Position numbers and translations under genes: made by a program
The notes under the pieces: model-generated
Databases searched by the model: none
Told to the model about the DNA's origin: nothing
Seen by the model: only the letters and a program-made list of their open reading frames with translations
Source: an uncultured Clostridia bacterium
GTDB taxonomy: Bacteria > Bacillota > Clostridia > Christensenellales > Borkfalkiaceae
NCBI GenBank assembly: GCA_947624445.1
Contig: CANQKF010000011.1
Span: forward strand, 1-53,276
Length of the DNA stretch: 53,276 nucleotides
Reading direction: 5' to 3'
Part shown: in pieces, positions 16,106 through 25,157 of the stretch
Numbering within the stretch: the first letter of the stretch is position 1
Layout of the letters: each line of letters starts with the position of its first letter

Positions 16106-18576
16106 TTTTTGTTTCCTCCCTTGGTTTCATCCTCGATTTTTTCCTTGCGCATGAACGTCCCGAGCCCCTTGAAGAAGTGCCCGTCGAACATCATGGTGAG
16201 CCCCTCCATCTGGTTGCGGGAGAACCTGCCGAACTTCGCCATGCCGCGGATGGGCTGGTGCACCATGCCCATCACGAGCTCGTTCTGCTTGGCACGGTTG
16301 CCCGTCATCCTGAACCAGCCGAGCGCCGCCGAGCAGATCGCCCACGAGAAGAATCTGCCCGTCCAGCCCCGCGCGTGTTTGAGATCCTGCACGGTGAAAT
16401 TTTCATGCACGTGCTGCCGCTTCTTGGGGGTCTCGGGCTGCTTCTCGGGCGTGTAGCCGAGCCGCGCGTAGAACTCTTCGTCGGGGATGTTCTTCACGTC
16501 GCAAGCGAAGTATGCGGGATACTTCTCCCGCTCGTTGTTCGGCGCGATCCCCGCGACGGCGACCTCCGCCGAAAGACGGATGTCCTCGGAGGACGCAGCC
16601 ACAAAAACGCTATACGTCCCCCCCTCGATCTGCCAGCTGTTGGAATTTGTATCGAAGAACGCGAAGGTGCGGTCGTTGAAGGCGATCTCCACTTCTTTCT
16701 TCTCGCCGGGGGCGAGATGCACGCGCGCAAAGCCCTTGAGCTCCCGCGCGGGGCGGACGATCTTGCTGTCCTTCAGCGCGACGTAGACCTGCGCGATCTC
16801 GTCGCCCGCGGCCTTGCCCGTGTTCTCAACGGTGAACTTCACGCCGTTCTTATCCGCCCGAAGGTCCGAATATGCAAACGTCGTGTAGGAGAGCCCGTAG
16901 CCGAAGGGATACTTGGGCTTGACGCCCGCCGTCGTGAAATAGCGGTAGCCGACGAACAGCCCCTCGCGGTATTCCACGGCGTCCCTGCCGCCCGGGAAGA
17001 GCTTGGGATCGGCGGTGGGTTCCTCCTCGTAGGCGTGCACCCACGTCTCGGCGAGCTTGCCCGAGGGATTCACGGCGCCGTAGAGGATATCGGCGACGGC
17101 GAGCGCCCCCGCCTGCCCCGAGAGCCCCGCGTAGACGACCGCCGCGGCGCCCTCCAACCAATCGGTCTCGACGACCGAGCCGCACGAGAGCACGACGACG
17201 ATCTTCTTGCCCGTCGCGCGGAGGGCGCGGAAGAGATCCTTCTGGTTCTCGGGCATATCGAGGCAAACGCGGTCGAGCCCCTCCGCCTCGGAGAATTCGT
17301 CGAGCCCCGCGAAGAAGAGGACGACGTCCGCTTTGAGCGCCCCCTCGATCGCGGCGAAGTAGAGTTTATTGTTCTTCTTGCCGAAGCGGTCGAAGCCGCG
17401 CTCCGCCGCAACGACGTCCGCCCCGATCGCTTTGAGCGCGCGCTCCGCCGTGGGGAACTCGCCGGTCTCCATGCGCTTGGAGGGATTGACGATCGAAGAG
17501 CCCGCGCCCTGGTAGCGGGGACGGAAGGCGAAATCGCCGATGAGCGCGACCTTCGTTCCCTTGGAAAGCGGGAGGACGCCATCGTTTTCGAGCAGGACGA
17601 TCGACCGCTCCGCACTCTCCCGCGCAAGGTTGTGGTTCTCCTCGAGGAGGGCGAGCCGTTCGGGGCTGTCGAGCTTCGTCTTGCCGGCCTCGTCCTTGGG
17701 GAAAGCGGGCTTCTTGTCGCTGAATTCGATGAGTTCGAGGATGCGCAGGATGCTCTCGTCGAGCAAGGATTCGGGGATCTCCCCCGCCTTGACCGCCTTA
17801 TATACGTCGTCCGCGCCGTATTTGCAGGGCGGCATTTCGAGCTCGTTGCCGCACTTCAACCCCTCGACGCGGCTGTTGCAGCCCGCCCAGTCGGTGACGA
17901 CGACGCCCCGATATCCCCACTCGCCGCGCAGGATCTCGCGGAGCAGGTGCTCGTTTTCGTTGGTGTAGGTACCGTTGAGCTTGTTGTAGGAGGTCATGAC
18001 AGTGTTTGTCTTGCCCTCCTTCACGGCGATCTCGAAGCCCGCGAGGTAGATCTCGCGCAGGGTGCGTTCATCGACGATGGAATCCGAAGTCATCCTGCGG
18101 TATTCGCGGTTGTTCACCGCAAAATGCTTGATGCAGGCATTCACGTGTTCGGATTGGATGCCCCGCACATACGCCGCCGCGATCTTGCCCGCGAGATAGG
18201 GATCCTCGGAAAAATACTCGAAATCCCTGCCGCAGAGGGGGCTGCGCTTGATGTTCATGCCCGGGCCGAGCAGCATGTCGACGTCGATGGACGCCGATTC
18301 CCTGCCAAGCGCGGCGCCGACCCGCTCTCCGAGCTCCTCATCCCAGCTGCACGCCATGATGGAAGCCGTGGGGAAACAAGTCGAGGGAATGCTTGCGTGC
18401 AGCCCGAGATGATCGGCCTCCTCCGCCTGTTTGCGGAGCCCGTGCGGGCCGTCGGAGAGGTACATGTCGCGGATCCCGTACTGCGGGAGCGCGCACGATT
18501 TGAAAAACGCGCCGCCCGTGAGAAAATCCGCTTTCTCACGAAGCGTCATCTTTTTCACCAGCTCTTCTTTGTTCAT
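16102..18576 (-). CDS. Cytosolic GH3 glycoside hydrolase
   Basis: An 824-residue family GH3 enzyme, probably a beta-glucosidase or related exo-glycosidase. It has no signal peptide. The TIM barrel (about 1-300) shows SDGPHGLR, FPTASIMACSW, LGPGMNIKRSPLCGRDFEYF, IKHFAVNNRE and nucleophile Asp229 in VVVTDWAG. The alpha/beta sandwich domain (about 315-560) includes SIVLLEND, and a fibronectin-III-like domain (about 600-690) follows. The last ~110 residues are an extra tail, ending in a helical segment around NQMEGLTMMFDGHFFKGLG. The start at 18576 has GGAGGAAACC before it. It lies 35 bases after glf, which is an unusual partner for a GH3; it may trim cytosolic oligosaccharides or act on a glycan intermediate. 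Confidence 0.85.
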   Translation of the reverse strand: MNKEELVKKMTLREKADFLTGGAFFKSCALPQYGIRDMYLSDGPHGLRKQAEEADHLGLHASIPSTCFPTASIMACSWDEELGERVGAALGRESASIDVDMLLGPGMNIKRSPLCGRDFEYFSEDPYLAGKIAAAYVRGIQSEHVNACIKHFAVNNREYRRMTSDSIVDERTLREIYLAGFEIAVKEGKTNTVMTSYNKLNGTYTNENEHLLREILRGEWGYRGVVVTDWAGCNSRVEGLKCGNELEMPPCKYGADDVYKAVKAGEIPESLLDESILRILELIEFSDKKPAFPKDEAGKTKLDSPERLALLEENHNLARESAERSIVLLENDGVLPLSKGTKVALIGDFAFRPRYQGAGSSIVNPSKRMETGEFPTAERALKAIGADVVAAERGFDRFGKKNNKLYFAAIEGALKADVVLFFAGLDEFSEAEGLDRVCLDMPENQKDLFRALRATGKKIVVVLSCGSVVETDWLEGAAAVVYAGLSGQAGALAVADILYGAVNPSGKLAETWVHAYEEEPTADPKLFPGGRDAVEYREGLFVGYRYFTTAGVKPKYPFGYGLSYTTFAYSDLRADKNGVKFTVENTGKAAGDEIAQVYVALKDSKIVRPARELKGFARVHLAPGEKKEVEIAFNDRTFAFFDTNSNSWQIEGGTYSVFVAASSEDIRLSAEVAVAGIAPNNEREKYPAYFACDVKNIPDEEFYARLGYTPEKQPETPKKRQHVHENFTVQDLKHARGWTGRFFSWAICSAALGWFRMTGNRAKQNELVMGMVHQPIRGMAKFGRFSRNQMEGLTMMFDGHFFKGLGTFMRKEKIEDETKGGNKK

Positions 18577-18611
18577 GGTTTCCTCCCTCCCCCCGGGATC
18601 TGCCCGAGGAG

Positions 18612-19721
18612 TCACATCCGATCTCCTTCGAGGCGAGCGACCGCCCCGAGCGCACTTTTTACGGCGACGTGCATATCCATATAGCGATATTCGCCGAGTC
18701 TGCCGCCGAACGTCACCCGCGGTTCCTGCGCCGCCAAAGCGCGATATTTTTCATACAGGGTGCCGTTTTTTTCGTCGTTGACGGGATAAAACGGCTCATC
18801 GCCGACCCGCCACGCCGCAGGGTATTCGCGGGTGATGACCGTCTTTTCCTGCGTGCCGAAGGCGAAGTGCTTGTGCTCGATGATACGCGTGTAGGGCACC
18901 TCCGCATCGGTGTAATTCACGACGGCGTTCCCCTGGAAATCCGCAAGGTCGAGCGTCTCCGTCTCGAAACGGAGCGCGCGGTATTCGAGGGCGCCGTAGC
19001 GGTAGTCGAAATAGCGGTCGATGGCGCCCGTATAGACGATCCGCTCCGCCTGCGGCAGAAATTCCGCCCTGTGCTCCAAAAAATCCACCCCGAGCAGCAC
19101 TTCGGAGCCCTCGAGCAGCCGCGAAAAGATGGGCGTATACCCCCCTTCGGGGATGCCCTGGTAGCGATCGGTGAAATAGTTATTGTCGAACGTGAAGCGC
19201 ACGGGCAGGCGGCGGATGATGAAGGCGGGAAGCGCGCTGCACGGCCGCCCCCACTGCTTTTCGGTATACCCCTTCACGAGTTTTTCGTAGATCGTCCGCC
19301 CCACGAGATTCTGCGCCTGCTCCTCGAGATTCCGCGGAAAATCGACATACGTCCCCCGCCGATCCTCCTCGATGCGGCGGCGCGCGTCCTCGGGCGTGAA
19401 CACGTCCCGCCAGAGTTTCGTGAAGGTATTCATGTTGAAGGGCAGGTTGTAGAGCTCGTCCCGATAGCGGGCGATCGGCGCGTTGACGAAGTTGTTGAAG
19501 GCGGCGAAGCGGTTCATATACGCCCAGACCGCCGCGTCCGAAGTGTGGAAGATGTGCGCGCCGTAGCGGTGGACCTCGATGCCCACGACGGTCTCGGTGT
19601 AGCAATTTCCGCCGATGTGCTCCCGCTTTTCGAGCACCAGGCACTTCTTCCCGCGGGCGGTGAGTTCGTGGGCGCACACGGCGCCGAACAGCCCGCTCCC
19701 CACAATGAGATAATCGTACAC
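18612..19721 (-). CDS. glf: UDP-galactopyranose mutase
   Basis: A 369-residue FAD enzyme converting UDP-galactopyranose to UDP-galactofuranose for cell-surface glycans. The N-terminal dinucleotide fold YDYLIVGSGLFGAVCAHEL is followed by IGGNCYTE and YGAHIFHT, with FTFDNNYFTDRYQGIPEGGY in the middle and FGGRLGEYRYMDM near the end, all characteristic of the family. A GTG start at 19721 is chosen because GGAGG lies 6 bases before it and the product then begins directly at the FAD fold; the open frame extends 16 codons further upstream without a site. It is first gene of the five-gene operon. Confidence 0.93.
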   Translation of the reverse strand: MYDYLIVGSGLFGAVCAHELTARGKKCLVLEKREHIGGNCYTETVVGIEVHRYGAHIFHTSDAAVWAYMNRFAAFNNFVNAPIARYRDELYNLPFNMNTFTKLWRDVFTPEDARRRIEEDRRGTYVDFPRNLEEQAQNLVGRTIYEKLVKGYTEKQWGRPCSALPAFIIRRLPVRFTFDNNYFTDRYQGIPEGGYTPIFSRLLEGSEVLLGVDFLEHRAEFLPQAERIVYTGAIDRYFDYRYGALEYRALRFETETLDLADFQGNAVVNYTDAEVPYTRIIEHKHFAFGTQEKTVITREYPAAWRVGDEPFYPVNDEKNGTLYEKYRALAAQEPRVTFGGRLGEYRYMDMHVAVKSALGAVARLEGDRM

Positions 19722-19795
19722 CTCTTTCCTCCCCGCGCGCCGTATCGCCTTCGGGATCGCGGCACACACTGAAAGCGTAAACTCTTCCTTTTTTT

Positions 19796-19824
19796 ATTCT
19801 ATAAGATTCTATGCAAGGTGTCAA
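19796..19824 (-). promoter_or_regulatory. Sigma-A promoter of the glf operon
   Basis: TTGACA (19819-19824 on the minus strand), a 17-base spacer and TAGAAT (19796-19801). It leaves a leader of about 70 bases before the GTG start of glf. Confidence 0.8.
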
Positions 19825-19976
19825 GGGGAAAAATCAAAAAAATCGCGAATTTTTTCGCTGTCCGCGCAAAACCGCCCTTTTGTTCGGAAAAGACGGGAAA
19901 TGTTACCCGTCTCCAAAGCCGCCGCCGAAAACCAAAAAAATTTCACAAATCATGGTACTTTTTTTCTGTGAAACTA

Positions 19977-20005
19977 TTGAAATCCGCCATGTTTCGTGCT
20001 ATAAT
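19977..20005 (+). promoter_or_regulatory. Sigma-A promoter of the GH cluster
   Basis: TTGAAA (19977-19982), a 17-base spacer and a perfect TATAAT (20000-20005). The transcript would start near 20012, about 130 bases before the GH16 start codon. Confidence 0.88.
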
Positions 20006-20028
20006 GCGACGGTGAGGGGGAGTGTGAG

Positions 20029-20123
20029 GATACCGCCCGGGGGGAACGGTATCGCGCGCAATCTTCTCGGATAATTGTTTTTCGAAAGGGCGCGCCCTTT
20101 CGCATGCGCAGTCTTGCGCATGC
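20029..20123 (+). promoter_or_regulatory. Structured 5' leader of the GH cluster
   Basis: Three dyads follow one another in the leader: GATACCG (20029-20035) with CGGTATC (20047-20053); the perfect palindrome CGAAAGGGCG/CGCCCTTTCG (20083-20102); and GCATGCGCA (20102-20110) with TGCGCATGC (20115-20123). None has a U-tract. They could be operator sites, RNA folds controlling translation, or both. No known riboswitch pattern was recognised. Confidence 0.5.
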
Positions 20124-20143
20124 CCCCCACACGATTCAATTTT

Positions 20144-21265
20144 ATGAAAAAATTCCGTTCCGCCAACCGACGCGCCCCGCTCCTTGTTTTGCTCCTTGCG
20201 GCGCTGCTCTTCGTCTCCTGTGCTCCCTCGGTGCAAGTGACGCTCTCGCAGCATACGGCGGAACTTTTCACGGGGGACATTTTGCAGCTCTTTGCGCAGC
20301 CCGGGGGTGCGGATCTCGTGTGGAGCTCGAGCGACGAACGGGTCGCCGCCGTCGAAAACGGCAGGGTGACCGCCCTCTCCGCGGGGGAATGCGTCATCCG
20401 CGCCGCGCTGGGCAAGCAATCCGATGAATGCGCCGTCTCGGTGCGGGAAGTGCTCCCCACGGGCAAAGATGGCCCGATCGCGGGCTACAAGCTCGCCTTC
20501 CGCGACGAATTCGAGGGAGACGCGCTCGATCCCGCCAAGTGGGAATTCCAGAACGGCATACAGGACGTCTACGGCGCCTCCCGCGGCCCCCGCTATTGGG
20601 GGAATGCGGAGCGGCAGTACTACACCGGATCGGCGGCGCGCGTCGGAGGCGGGCTCCTCACCATCACCGCCGCGCGGGAAACCTGCCCCGAGAACACCGC
20701 ATACAGCTCGGCGCGCATCACCACGCGCGACCGCTTCTCCTTCACCTACGGCTTTGCCGAGGCGCGCATCCGCGTCGACGCGATCGAGGGACTCTGGCCC
20801 GCCTTTTGGGCGCTCCCCCAGCCGTGCGACAAGGAGTCCACGGACACGGCATACGGCTCGTGGGCGGCGAACGGGGAGATCGACATCCTCGAGGCGCGCG
20901 GGCGGCTGCCCGACGAAGCCTCGACGACGCTGCACTTCGGCAACCGCGGCGCGAGCACCTATCTCACGCACACGGCAAGGCTCAATGCACCCATCTCGGT
21001 GTGGCACGTCTACGGGCTCGAATGGCGGAGCGACGCGATCGTCTGGTATATCGACGGCGCCGAGACGTTCCGCGTCCTGCAGAAGGATTGGTGGACGCAG
21101 GCGGTCTCCAAGGCCGAAAACGCCGCCGCCCCCTTCGATCAGCCCTTCTATCTGCTCTTGAATCTCGCGGTCGGCGGGAATTTCGACGGCGGCAGGGAGC
21201 CCCCCGCGGATTTCACCACGGGCTTGATGCAGGTGGACTACGTGCGCGTGTTCTCCGCGGCATGA
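20144..21265 (+). CDS. GH16 endo-glucanase lipoprotein
   Basis: A 373-residue lipoprotein: a signal peptide with lipobox FVSC (Cys26) would anchor it outside the membrane. Residues about 30-100 form a bacterial Ig-like (Big_2) domain, and 110-372 a GH16 beta-jelly-roll with the catalytic motif GEIDILEARG (nucleophile Glu245, Asp247, acid/base Glu250). The presence of the inserted-methionine-free but otherwise ExDxxE motif and of WPAFWALP is typical of laminarinase/beta-1,3(4)-glucanase-type members. The start is uncertain: the ATG at 20144 begins a normal signal peptide but has no clear ribosome binding site; in-frame alternatives at 20119 and 20075 are no better. It is the first gene of the plus-strand GH cluster. 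Confidence 0.85.
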   Translation: MKKFRSANRRAPLLVLLLAALLFVSCAPSVQVTLSQHTAELFTGDILQLFAQPGGADLVWSSSDERVAAVENGRVTALSAGECVIRAALGKQSDECAVSVREVLPTGKDGPIAGYKLAFRDEFEGDALDPAKWEFQNGIQDVYGASRGPRYWGNAERQYYTGSAARVGGGLLTITAARETCPENTAYSSARITTRDRFSFTYGFAEARIRVDAIEGLWPAFWALPQPCDKESTDTAYGSWAANGEIDILEARGRLPDEASTTLHFGNRGASTYLTHTARLNAPISVWHVYGLEWRSDAIVWYIDGAETFRVLQKDWWTQAVSKAENAAAPFDQPFYLLLNLAVGGNFDGGREPPADFTTGLMQVDYVRVFSAA

Positions 21266-21339
21266 CGCCGCATAAAACTTCTGGACCGTACGGGCGCACA
21301 GACCCGTAAGGATAAAGGGAAAATTTTTTGGAGGTAACT

Positions 21340-24300
21340 ATGAGAAAGAAAGCACTGAGTTCGATCGTTGCGATCATCCTTTCGTTCGTGCTTGTCTTTT
21401 CGGTCGTGGGCTGCACGACGTCGGGCGGCAATATCAGCCTCTCGCAGACGGAAGCCACGATGGGCGTCGGCGACATCCTGACGCTCCGCGCTACGACCGA
21501 CGACAACTCGAAAGTCGAATGGACTTCATCCGACGAAACAGTTGCGACTGTCGTGAGCGGCATGGTCACGGCGAAAAAGATCGGCGAGGCGACGATCACG
21601 GCGACGAGCGAGAGCGCGGGTTCTGCGACCTGCAAGATCAAAGTCGTCGACTACGCCGTCTCTCTCGACAAGACGACGGCGACCGTCGAGCGCGGGCAGG
21701 AGATCAAGCTCACCGCGTCCACCACGATGAACGGCACCCCCGTCGAAAACGACAAATACGTCTGGTCCTCCGACGATCCGAGCATCGCGACCGTTTCGGA
21801 CGGCACCGTGAAGGGCGTCCGCGAAGGCACGACGAAGATCACCGTGAGACGGCAGGCGGGCACCACTTCCGCGACGTGCGATGTCACCGTCATCTGGACG
21901 AACAAGCCCGAAGGCTACTACGAGATCGGCCACTTCGAGCAGAACAAAGTTCTTGCAAACACGTGGGGACGCTGGGCGAACCAAGGCTGGGAAGGCGGCG
22001 GCAGGATCAACATGAACCTCGCCGAATACCAGGACGCGGCAGACAGCGAAGCGGGCGTTGCTTCCTTCAACTTCACCGTTGAAACGCACGGTACCCTCGC
22101 GGGCGCCGACCTGCAGGTCGTCTACCGCTCCGCGGGCCAGGGCGGCAAACTCACGACGGGCAACTACTATTCGCTGACGGCGGACGTCACGAGCTCCGTC
22201 GCGGGAGATATCACCCTCAACGGTACCGATTTCACCCTCGAGGCAAACAAAAAGACCACTGTCACCTCGTATTTCCTCCATGAGGACGACGGTACGATCT
22301 ATCCGGAAGGCGTCTACGACAATATCTACTACACCGCCGTGTTCCTGCTCCTCGGCAACCTCGGCGAAGTGGGCGAGACCGTCGACTTCAAGATCGAGAA
22401 GCTCCAGTGGAAGGAATTCACCCCTGCGGAACTCCTGGCTCCTACCGTCTCCGTTGCGGAGAAGAAGGCGACCATCGCCGATACCAATCCGACGGGCGTG
22501 AAGGAATACACCATCGGCTTCTTCCGCGACGCCGACGCGACGGCCCCCGTCTACACGATGAAGCACGCCGTGAAGGGCGAGAACACTATCAAAGACGACA
22601 TCTTCGAGAACGGCACCTATGTGGTCCGCGCGATGGCGCTCGGCACCGACGCGCGCTATCTGCAGTCGGCTTGGTCGGCAGCGAACGACGTCACCTTCAC
22701 CGTCAACAACGAACACGTCTCCTACGACCTTGCACAGGGCACCGAGGCGGAGGCGATCGACGACGCGGGCAGATATTATTACAGCGGCAACCTGACCGAG
22801 GGCAAGTACCTCGACGGGACGATCACCTTCAATATCCCCATGGGCGGGAATTGGTACGATAACCAGCTCTTCTTCGAGAACGGCACCCTCACCTCGGGCG
22901 CGAGATACACCCTCTCGTTCGATCTCAAGGTCTCGGGGCTTCCCGAGCTTCCCGCGGGCATCACGGCTTGGAAGATCCGCGTGAACGGCACCATGTTCGA
23001 GATCGAGAACGGCGACAACCAGATCTCCGTTCCCTACACCGAATCGGCGAGCGGCGGGCAGGACGGCTCCTCCATGCACATCCAGTTCGGCGAACCTTCC
23101 TCGGATTTCAGCGACACCATCGCGACCGTCACGGGTGCGTTCGAGATGTCCAACATCAAGTGGGAAGAAGTGAAGCACGCCTACACGCCCGGTCCCATGG
23201 ATACGGATACGGCGGCCGAAGCCGCTTGCGACGGCACGTGGCTCTATTGGGCTTCCCAGGGCGAGGGCAACTGCACGGTCACCGCGACCGAAGTCACCTC
23301 CTCCTACGATGAAGCGACGGATACCTACGGCGTGACGGCGAAGTTCTCCTCGGCGGGCGAAACGCTTGCCTACGGCTTCCAGGTATTCCACAACGACAGC
23401 GTGAAGTTCCCGAACGGCACGAACGTGAAGGTTACCCTCACCATCAAGGCGACCACGGCGCTCACGCTCACGATCGACGGCAAGACGGTCAACCTCGTTG
23501 CCAATGAGGCGCAGGACGTCGAAGTCACCCGCACCGTCAACTACACGGGCGATTGGCAGGGCGCGACCCTCTTCGGCATGAGCGTCAACTGCACCGACGG
23601 GCTCAGCACCGAGCTCACCCTCACGAACATCAAGTTCGAAGCGGTGGGTGCCCCCGCGCCTTCGGAACATCCCAAGGCAGAGGACTACGACCTCGGCGAA
23701 GCGATCACCCCTACGGGCACCGAGCTCATTGAAGGCGGCGAACAGGATATCCAAGAAGAAAACTACGATAAGTGGTACTATTGGGCAGCAAAAGCCGAAT
23801 GGGGCATGGAAAATGTTGACGTCTCGACGCATACCGTAGCAAACGGCACGATCACGCTCACCTATCAGGGCGGGAATCTTGATTACAGCTTGCAGCTCTT
23901 CTACAAGACGTCTGCCATCGATGCGGCGAAGCAGTACTTCCTCACCGTCACGGTCGAGACGGATAAACCCATCCACGTGGGTCTCCACGGCGAGACGTAT
24001 GATCTCACTGCAGGCACGCACACCCTCACCGCGATCAAGCCGGCAAGCGGCACTGCGCTCAGCATTCAATTCCGCGGCGTGTCTGAAACGACCACCGTCA
24101 AGGTCTCCAACGTGAAGTGGCAGGAGATCAAGACCGCCGAGCAACCCGAACCGCAGCCTACGGAAGGCTTTGCGTTCGGCGAAGAGAAGAACATCCGTAA
24201 CGGTTGGGCGTTTTGGAACGACCAAGATTGGGCGGGCGCCGCTGTGGAAGTCACCGAAAGCTCCCTCACGCCGAATAGCGACGGCAGCTTCACGGTCTCG

Positions 24301-25065
24301 ATGAAATACAACTGCACCAAGGGCGGTTCGGATTTCGGCCTTCAGATCTTCCACAACAGCCCCGACTACGCGACCGGTAAGCAGTATACCTTGACGCTCA
24401 CCGCGACCGCCAAGACGGATTGCAAGATCACGATCAACGGGACCGTCTACGAACTGAAAGCAAATACGCCGCAGCAGATCGAGCTGACCTTCCTCTACAA
24501 CTTCGACGCGAACTCGGAGAGCACGCAATTCAACACCTCCCTGTTCGATATGCAGGCGAAAGTCGAAGCGGGCCAATCCTATGAGCTCACGCTGGAAAAC
24601 ATGAAGTGGACGGCCGCAGGCGAGACCGCGGAAAAATCGATCACGTTTGACGGCGTTGTGCTTGCGGCGGACAACGAAGACGCGCCCACCAAGGTCTATG
24701 TCGGCATCACCATCAACTCCAAGAACTACACCGTGGAGGAACTCAAGACTGCGGTCCTCTTCAATGACGGGATCCGCCTCGCCCTCGACTTGCAAAAATC
24801 GGAAGCGGGGCTCAAGGAGAACGGCGTCTGTGTGCTTTGGTTCCAAGTCAGCGATGCGAATTTGAATCACTCCGCGGGCGGCGAATGGTTTTGGACGCAT
24901 TTGGAGATCTCGGGAAAGAGCTTCGACGGCGGTAACGGCGATGTGCAATTCCCCGAAGGATATGCCGCGGGCACCAAGACCTATACCGTCGGATCCAAGG
25001 AATACAGCATCCGTATTGATGATGAAACGTGGCAAATACTCGTCGTGGTCGTAAAAGACATCTGA
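21340..25065 (+). CDS. Modular Ig-like/CBM-like surface lipoprotein
   Basis: A 1241-residue lipoprotein (lipobox VVGC, Cys25) without a catalytic domain that I recognise. Two Big_2 Ig-like domains (about 30-105 and 110-190) are followed by a series of beta-sandwich modules at roughly 195-370, 470-620, 625-775, 785-935 and 945-1095. These recur with W-rich strands (WAFWNDQDW, WYYWAAKAEW, WLYWASQGEG) and 'FGLQIFHNS...GKQYTLTLTA', which resembles CBM4/9-type carbohydrate-binding modules. A Fn3-like piece lies near 375-460. The C-terminal module (about 1100-1241) resembles segments of the lipoprotein at 30279. The start at 21340 follows TTGGAGGTAACT. A glycan-capture role beside GH16 and GH3 enzymes is inferred. 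Confidence 0.75.
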   Translation: MRKKALSSIVAIILSFVLVFSVVGCTTSGGNISLSQTEATMGVGDILTLRATTDDNSKVEWTSSDETVATVVSGMVTAKKIGEATITATSESAGSATCKIKVVDYAVSLDKTTATVERGQEIKLTASTTMNGTPVENDKYVWSSDDPSIATVSDGTVKGVREGTTKITVRRQAGTTSATCDVTVIWTNKPEGYYEIGHFEQNKVLANTWGRWANQGWEGGGRINMNLAEYQDAADSEAGVASFNFTVETHGTLAGADLQVVYRSAGQGGKLTTGNYYSLTADVTSSVAGDITLNGTDFTLEANKKTTVTSYFLHEDDGTIYPEGVYDNIYYTAVFLLLGNLGEVGETVDFKIEKLQWKEFTPAELLAPTVSVAEKKATIADTNPTGVKEYTIGFFRDADATAPVYTMKHAVKGENTIKDDIFENGTYVVRAMALGTDARYLQSAWSAANDVTFTVNNEHVSYDLAQGTEAEAIDDAGRYYYSGNLTEGKYLDGTITFNIPMGGNWYDNQLFFENGTLTSGARYTLSFDLKVSGLPELPAGITAWKIRVNGTMFEIENGDNQISVPYTESASGGQDGSSMHIQFGEPSSDFSDTIATVTGAFEMSNIKWEEVKHAYTPGPMDTDTAAEAACDGTWLYWASQGEGNCTVTATEVTSSYDEATDTYGVTAKFSSAGETLAYGFQVFHNDSVKFPNGTNVKVTLTIKATTALTLTIDGKTVNLVANEAQDVEVTRTVNYTGDWQGATLFGMSVNCTDGLSTELTLTNIKFEAVGAPAPSEHPKAEDYDLGEAITPTGTELIEGGEQDIQEENYDKWYYWAAKAEWGMENVDVSTHTVANGTITLTYQGGNLDYSLQLFYKTSAIDAAKQYFLTVTVETDKPIHVGLHGETYDLTAGTHTLTAIKPASGTALSIQFRGVSETTTVKVSNVKWQEIKTAEQPEPQPTEGFAFGEEKNIRNGWAFWNDQDWAGAAVEVTESSLTPNSDGSFTVSMKYNCTKGGSDFGLQIFHNSPDYATGKQYTLTLTATAKTDCKITINGTVYELKANTPQQIELTFLYNFDANSESTQFNTSLFDMQAKVEAGQSYELTLENMKWTAAGETAEKSITFDGVVLAADNEDAPTKVYVGITINSKNYTVEELKTAVLFNDGIRLALDLQKSEAGLKENGVCVLWFQVSDANLNHSAGGEWFWTHLEISGKSFDGGNGDVQFPEGYAAGTKTYTVGSKEYSIRIDDETWQILVVVVKDI

Positions 25066-25089
25066 CAAGCCTTAGCCTATCGCAACTGC

Positions 25090-25113
25090 GGGGCGGCGGA
25101 GAACCGCCGCCCC
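25090..25113 (+). repeat. Intergenic 10-bp GC hairpin
   Basis: GGGGCGGCGG, AGAA, CCGCCGCCCC: a perfect stem without a following U-tract, 25 bases after the lipoprotein stop. It may protect the upstream mRNA or modulate read-through. Confidence 0.7.
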
Positions 25114-25157
25114 CTCACAGCGTAAACCTCAATTCGATCGAATAAGGAGAGAACCCT

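Larger units (their letters stand above)
19722..20143. other. Divergent promoter region, 422 bp
   Basis: No gene is present. It contains the minus-strand glf promoter (19796-19824), the plus-strand GH16 promoter (19977-20005) and a structured leader with three inverted repeats before the GH16 start. Confidence 0.75.

Noticed and set aside
21526-25068. A 1180-codon open frame on the minus strand opposite the modular lipoprotein
   Set aside because: The plus-strand protein has a lipobox, Ig-like domains and a strong ribosome binding site, while the minus-strand product is rich in Arg, Val and Asp with no family pattern. It is a GC-driven shadow. The same applies to long opposite frames at 25077-28229, 30120-33539, 33932-36949 and 2073-4049.
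25090-25113. Terminator inside the GH cluster
   Set aside because: The perfect hairpin is followed by CTCACAG, not a T-run, and the next gene has no promoter of its own that I can see.
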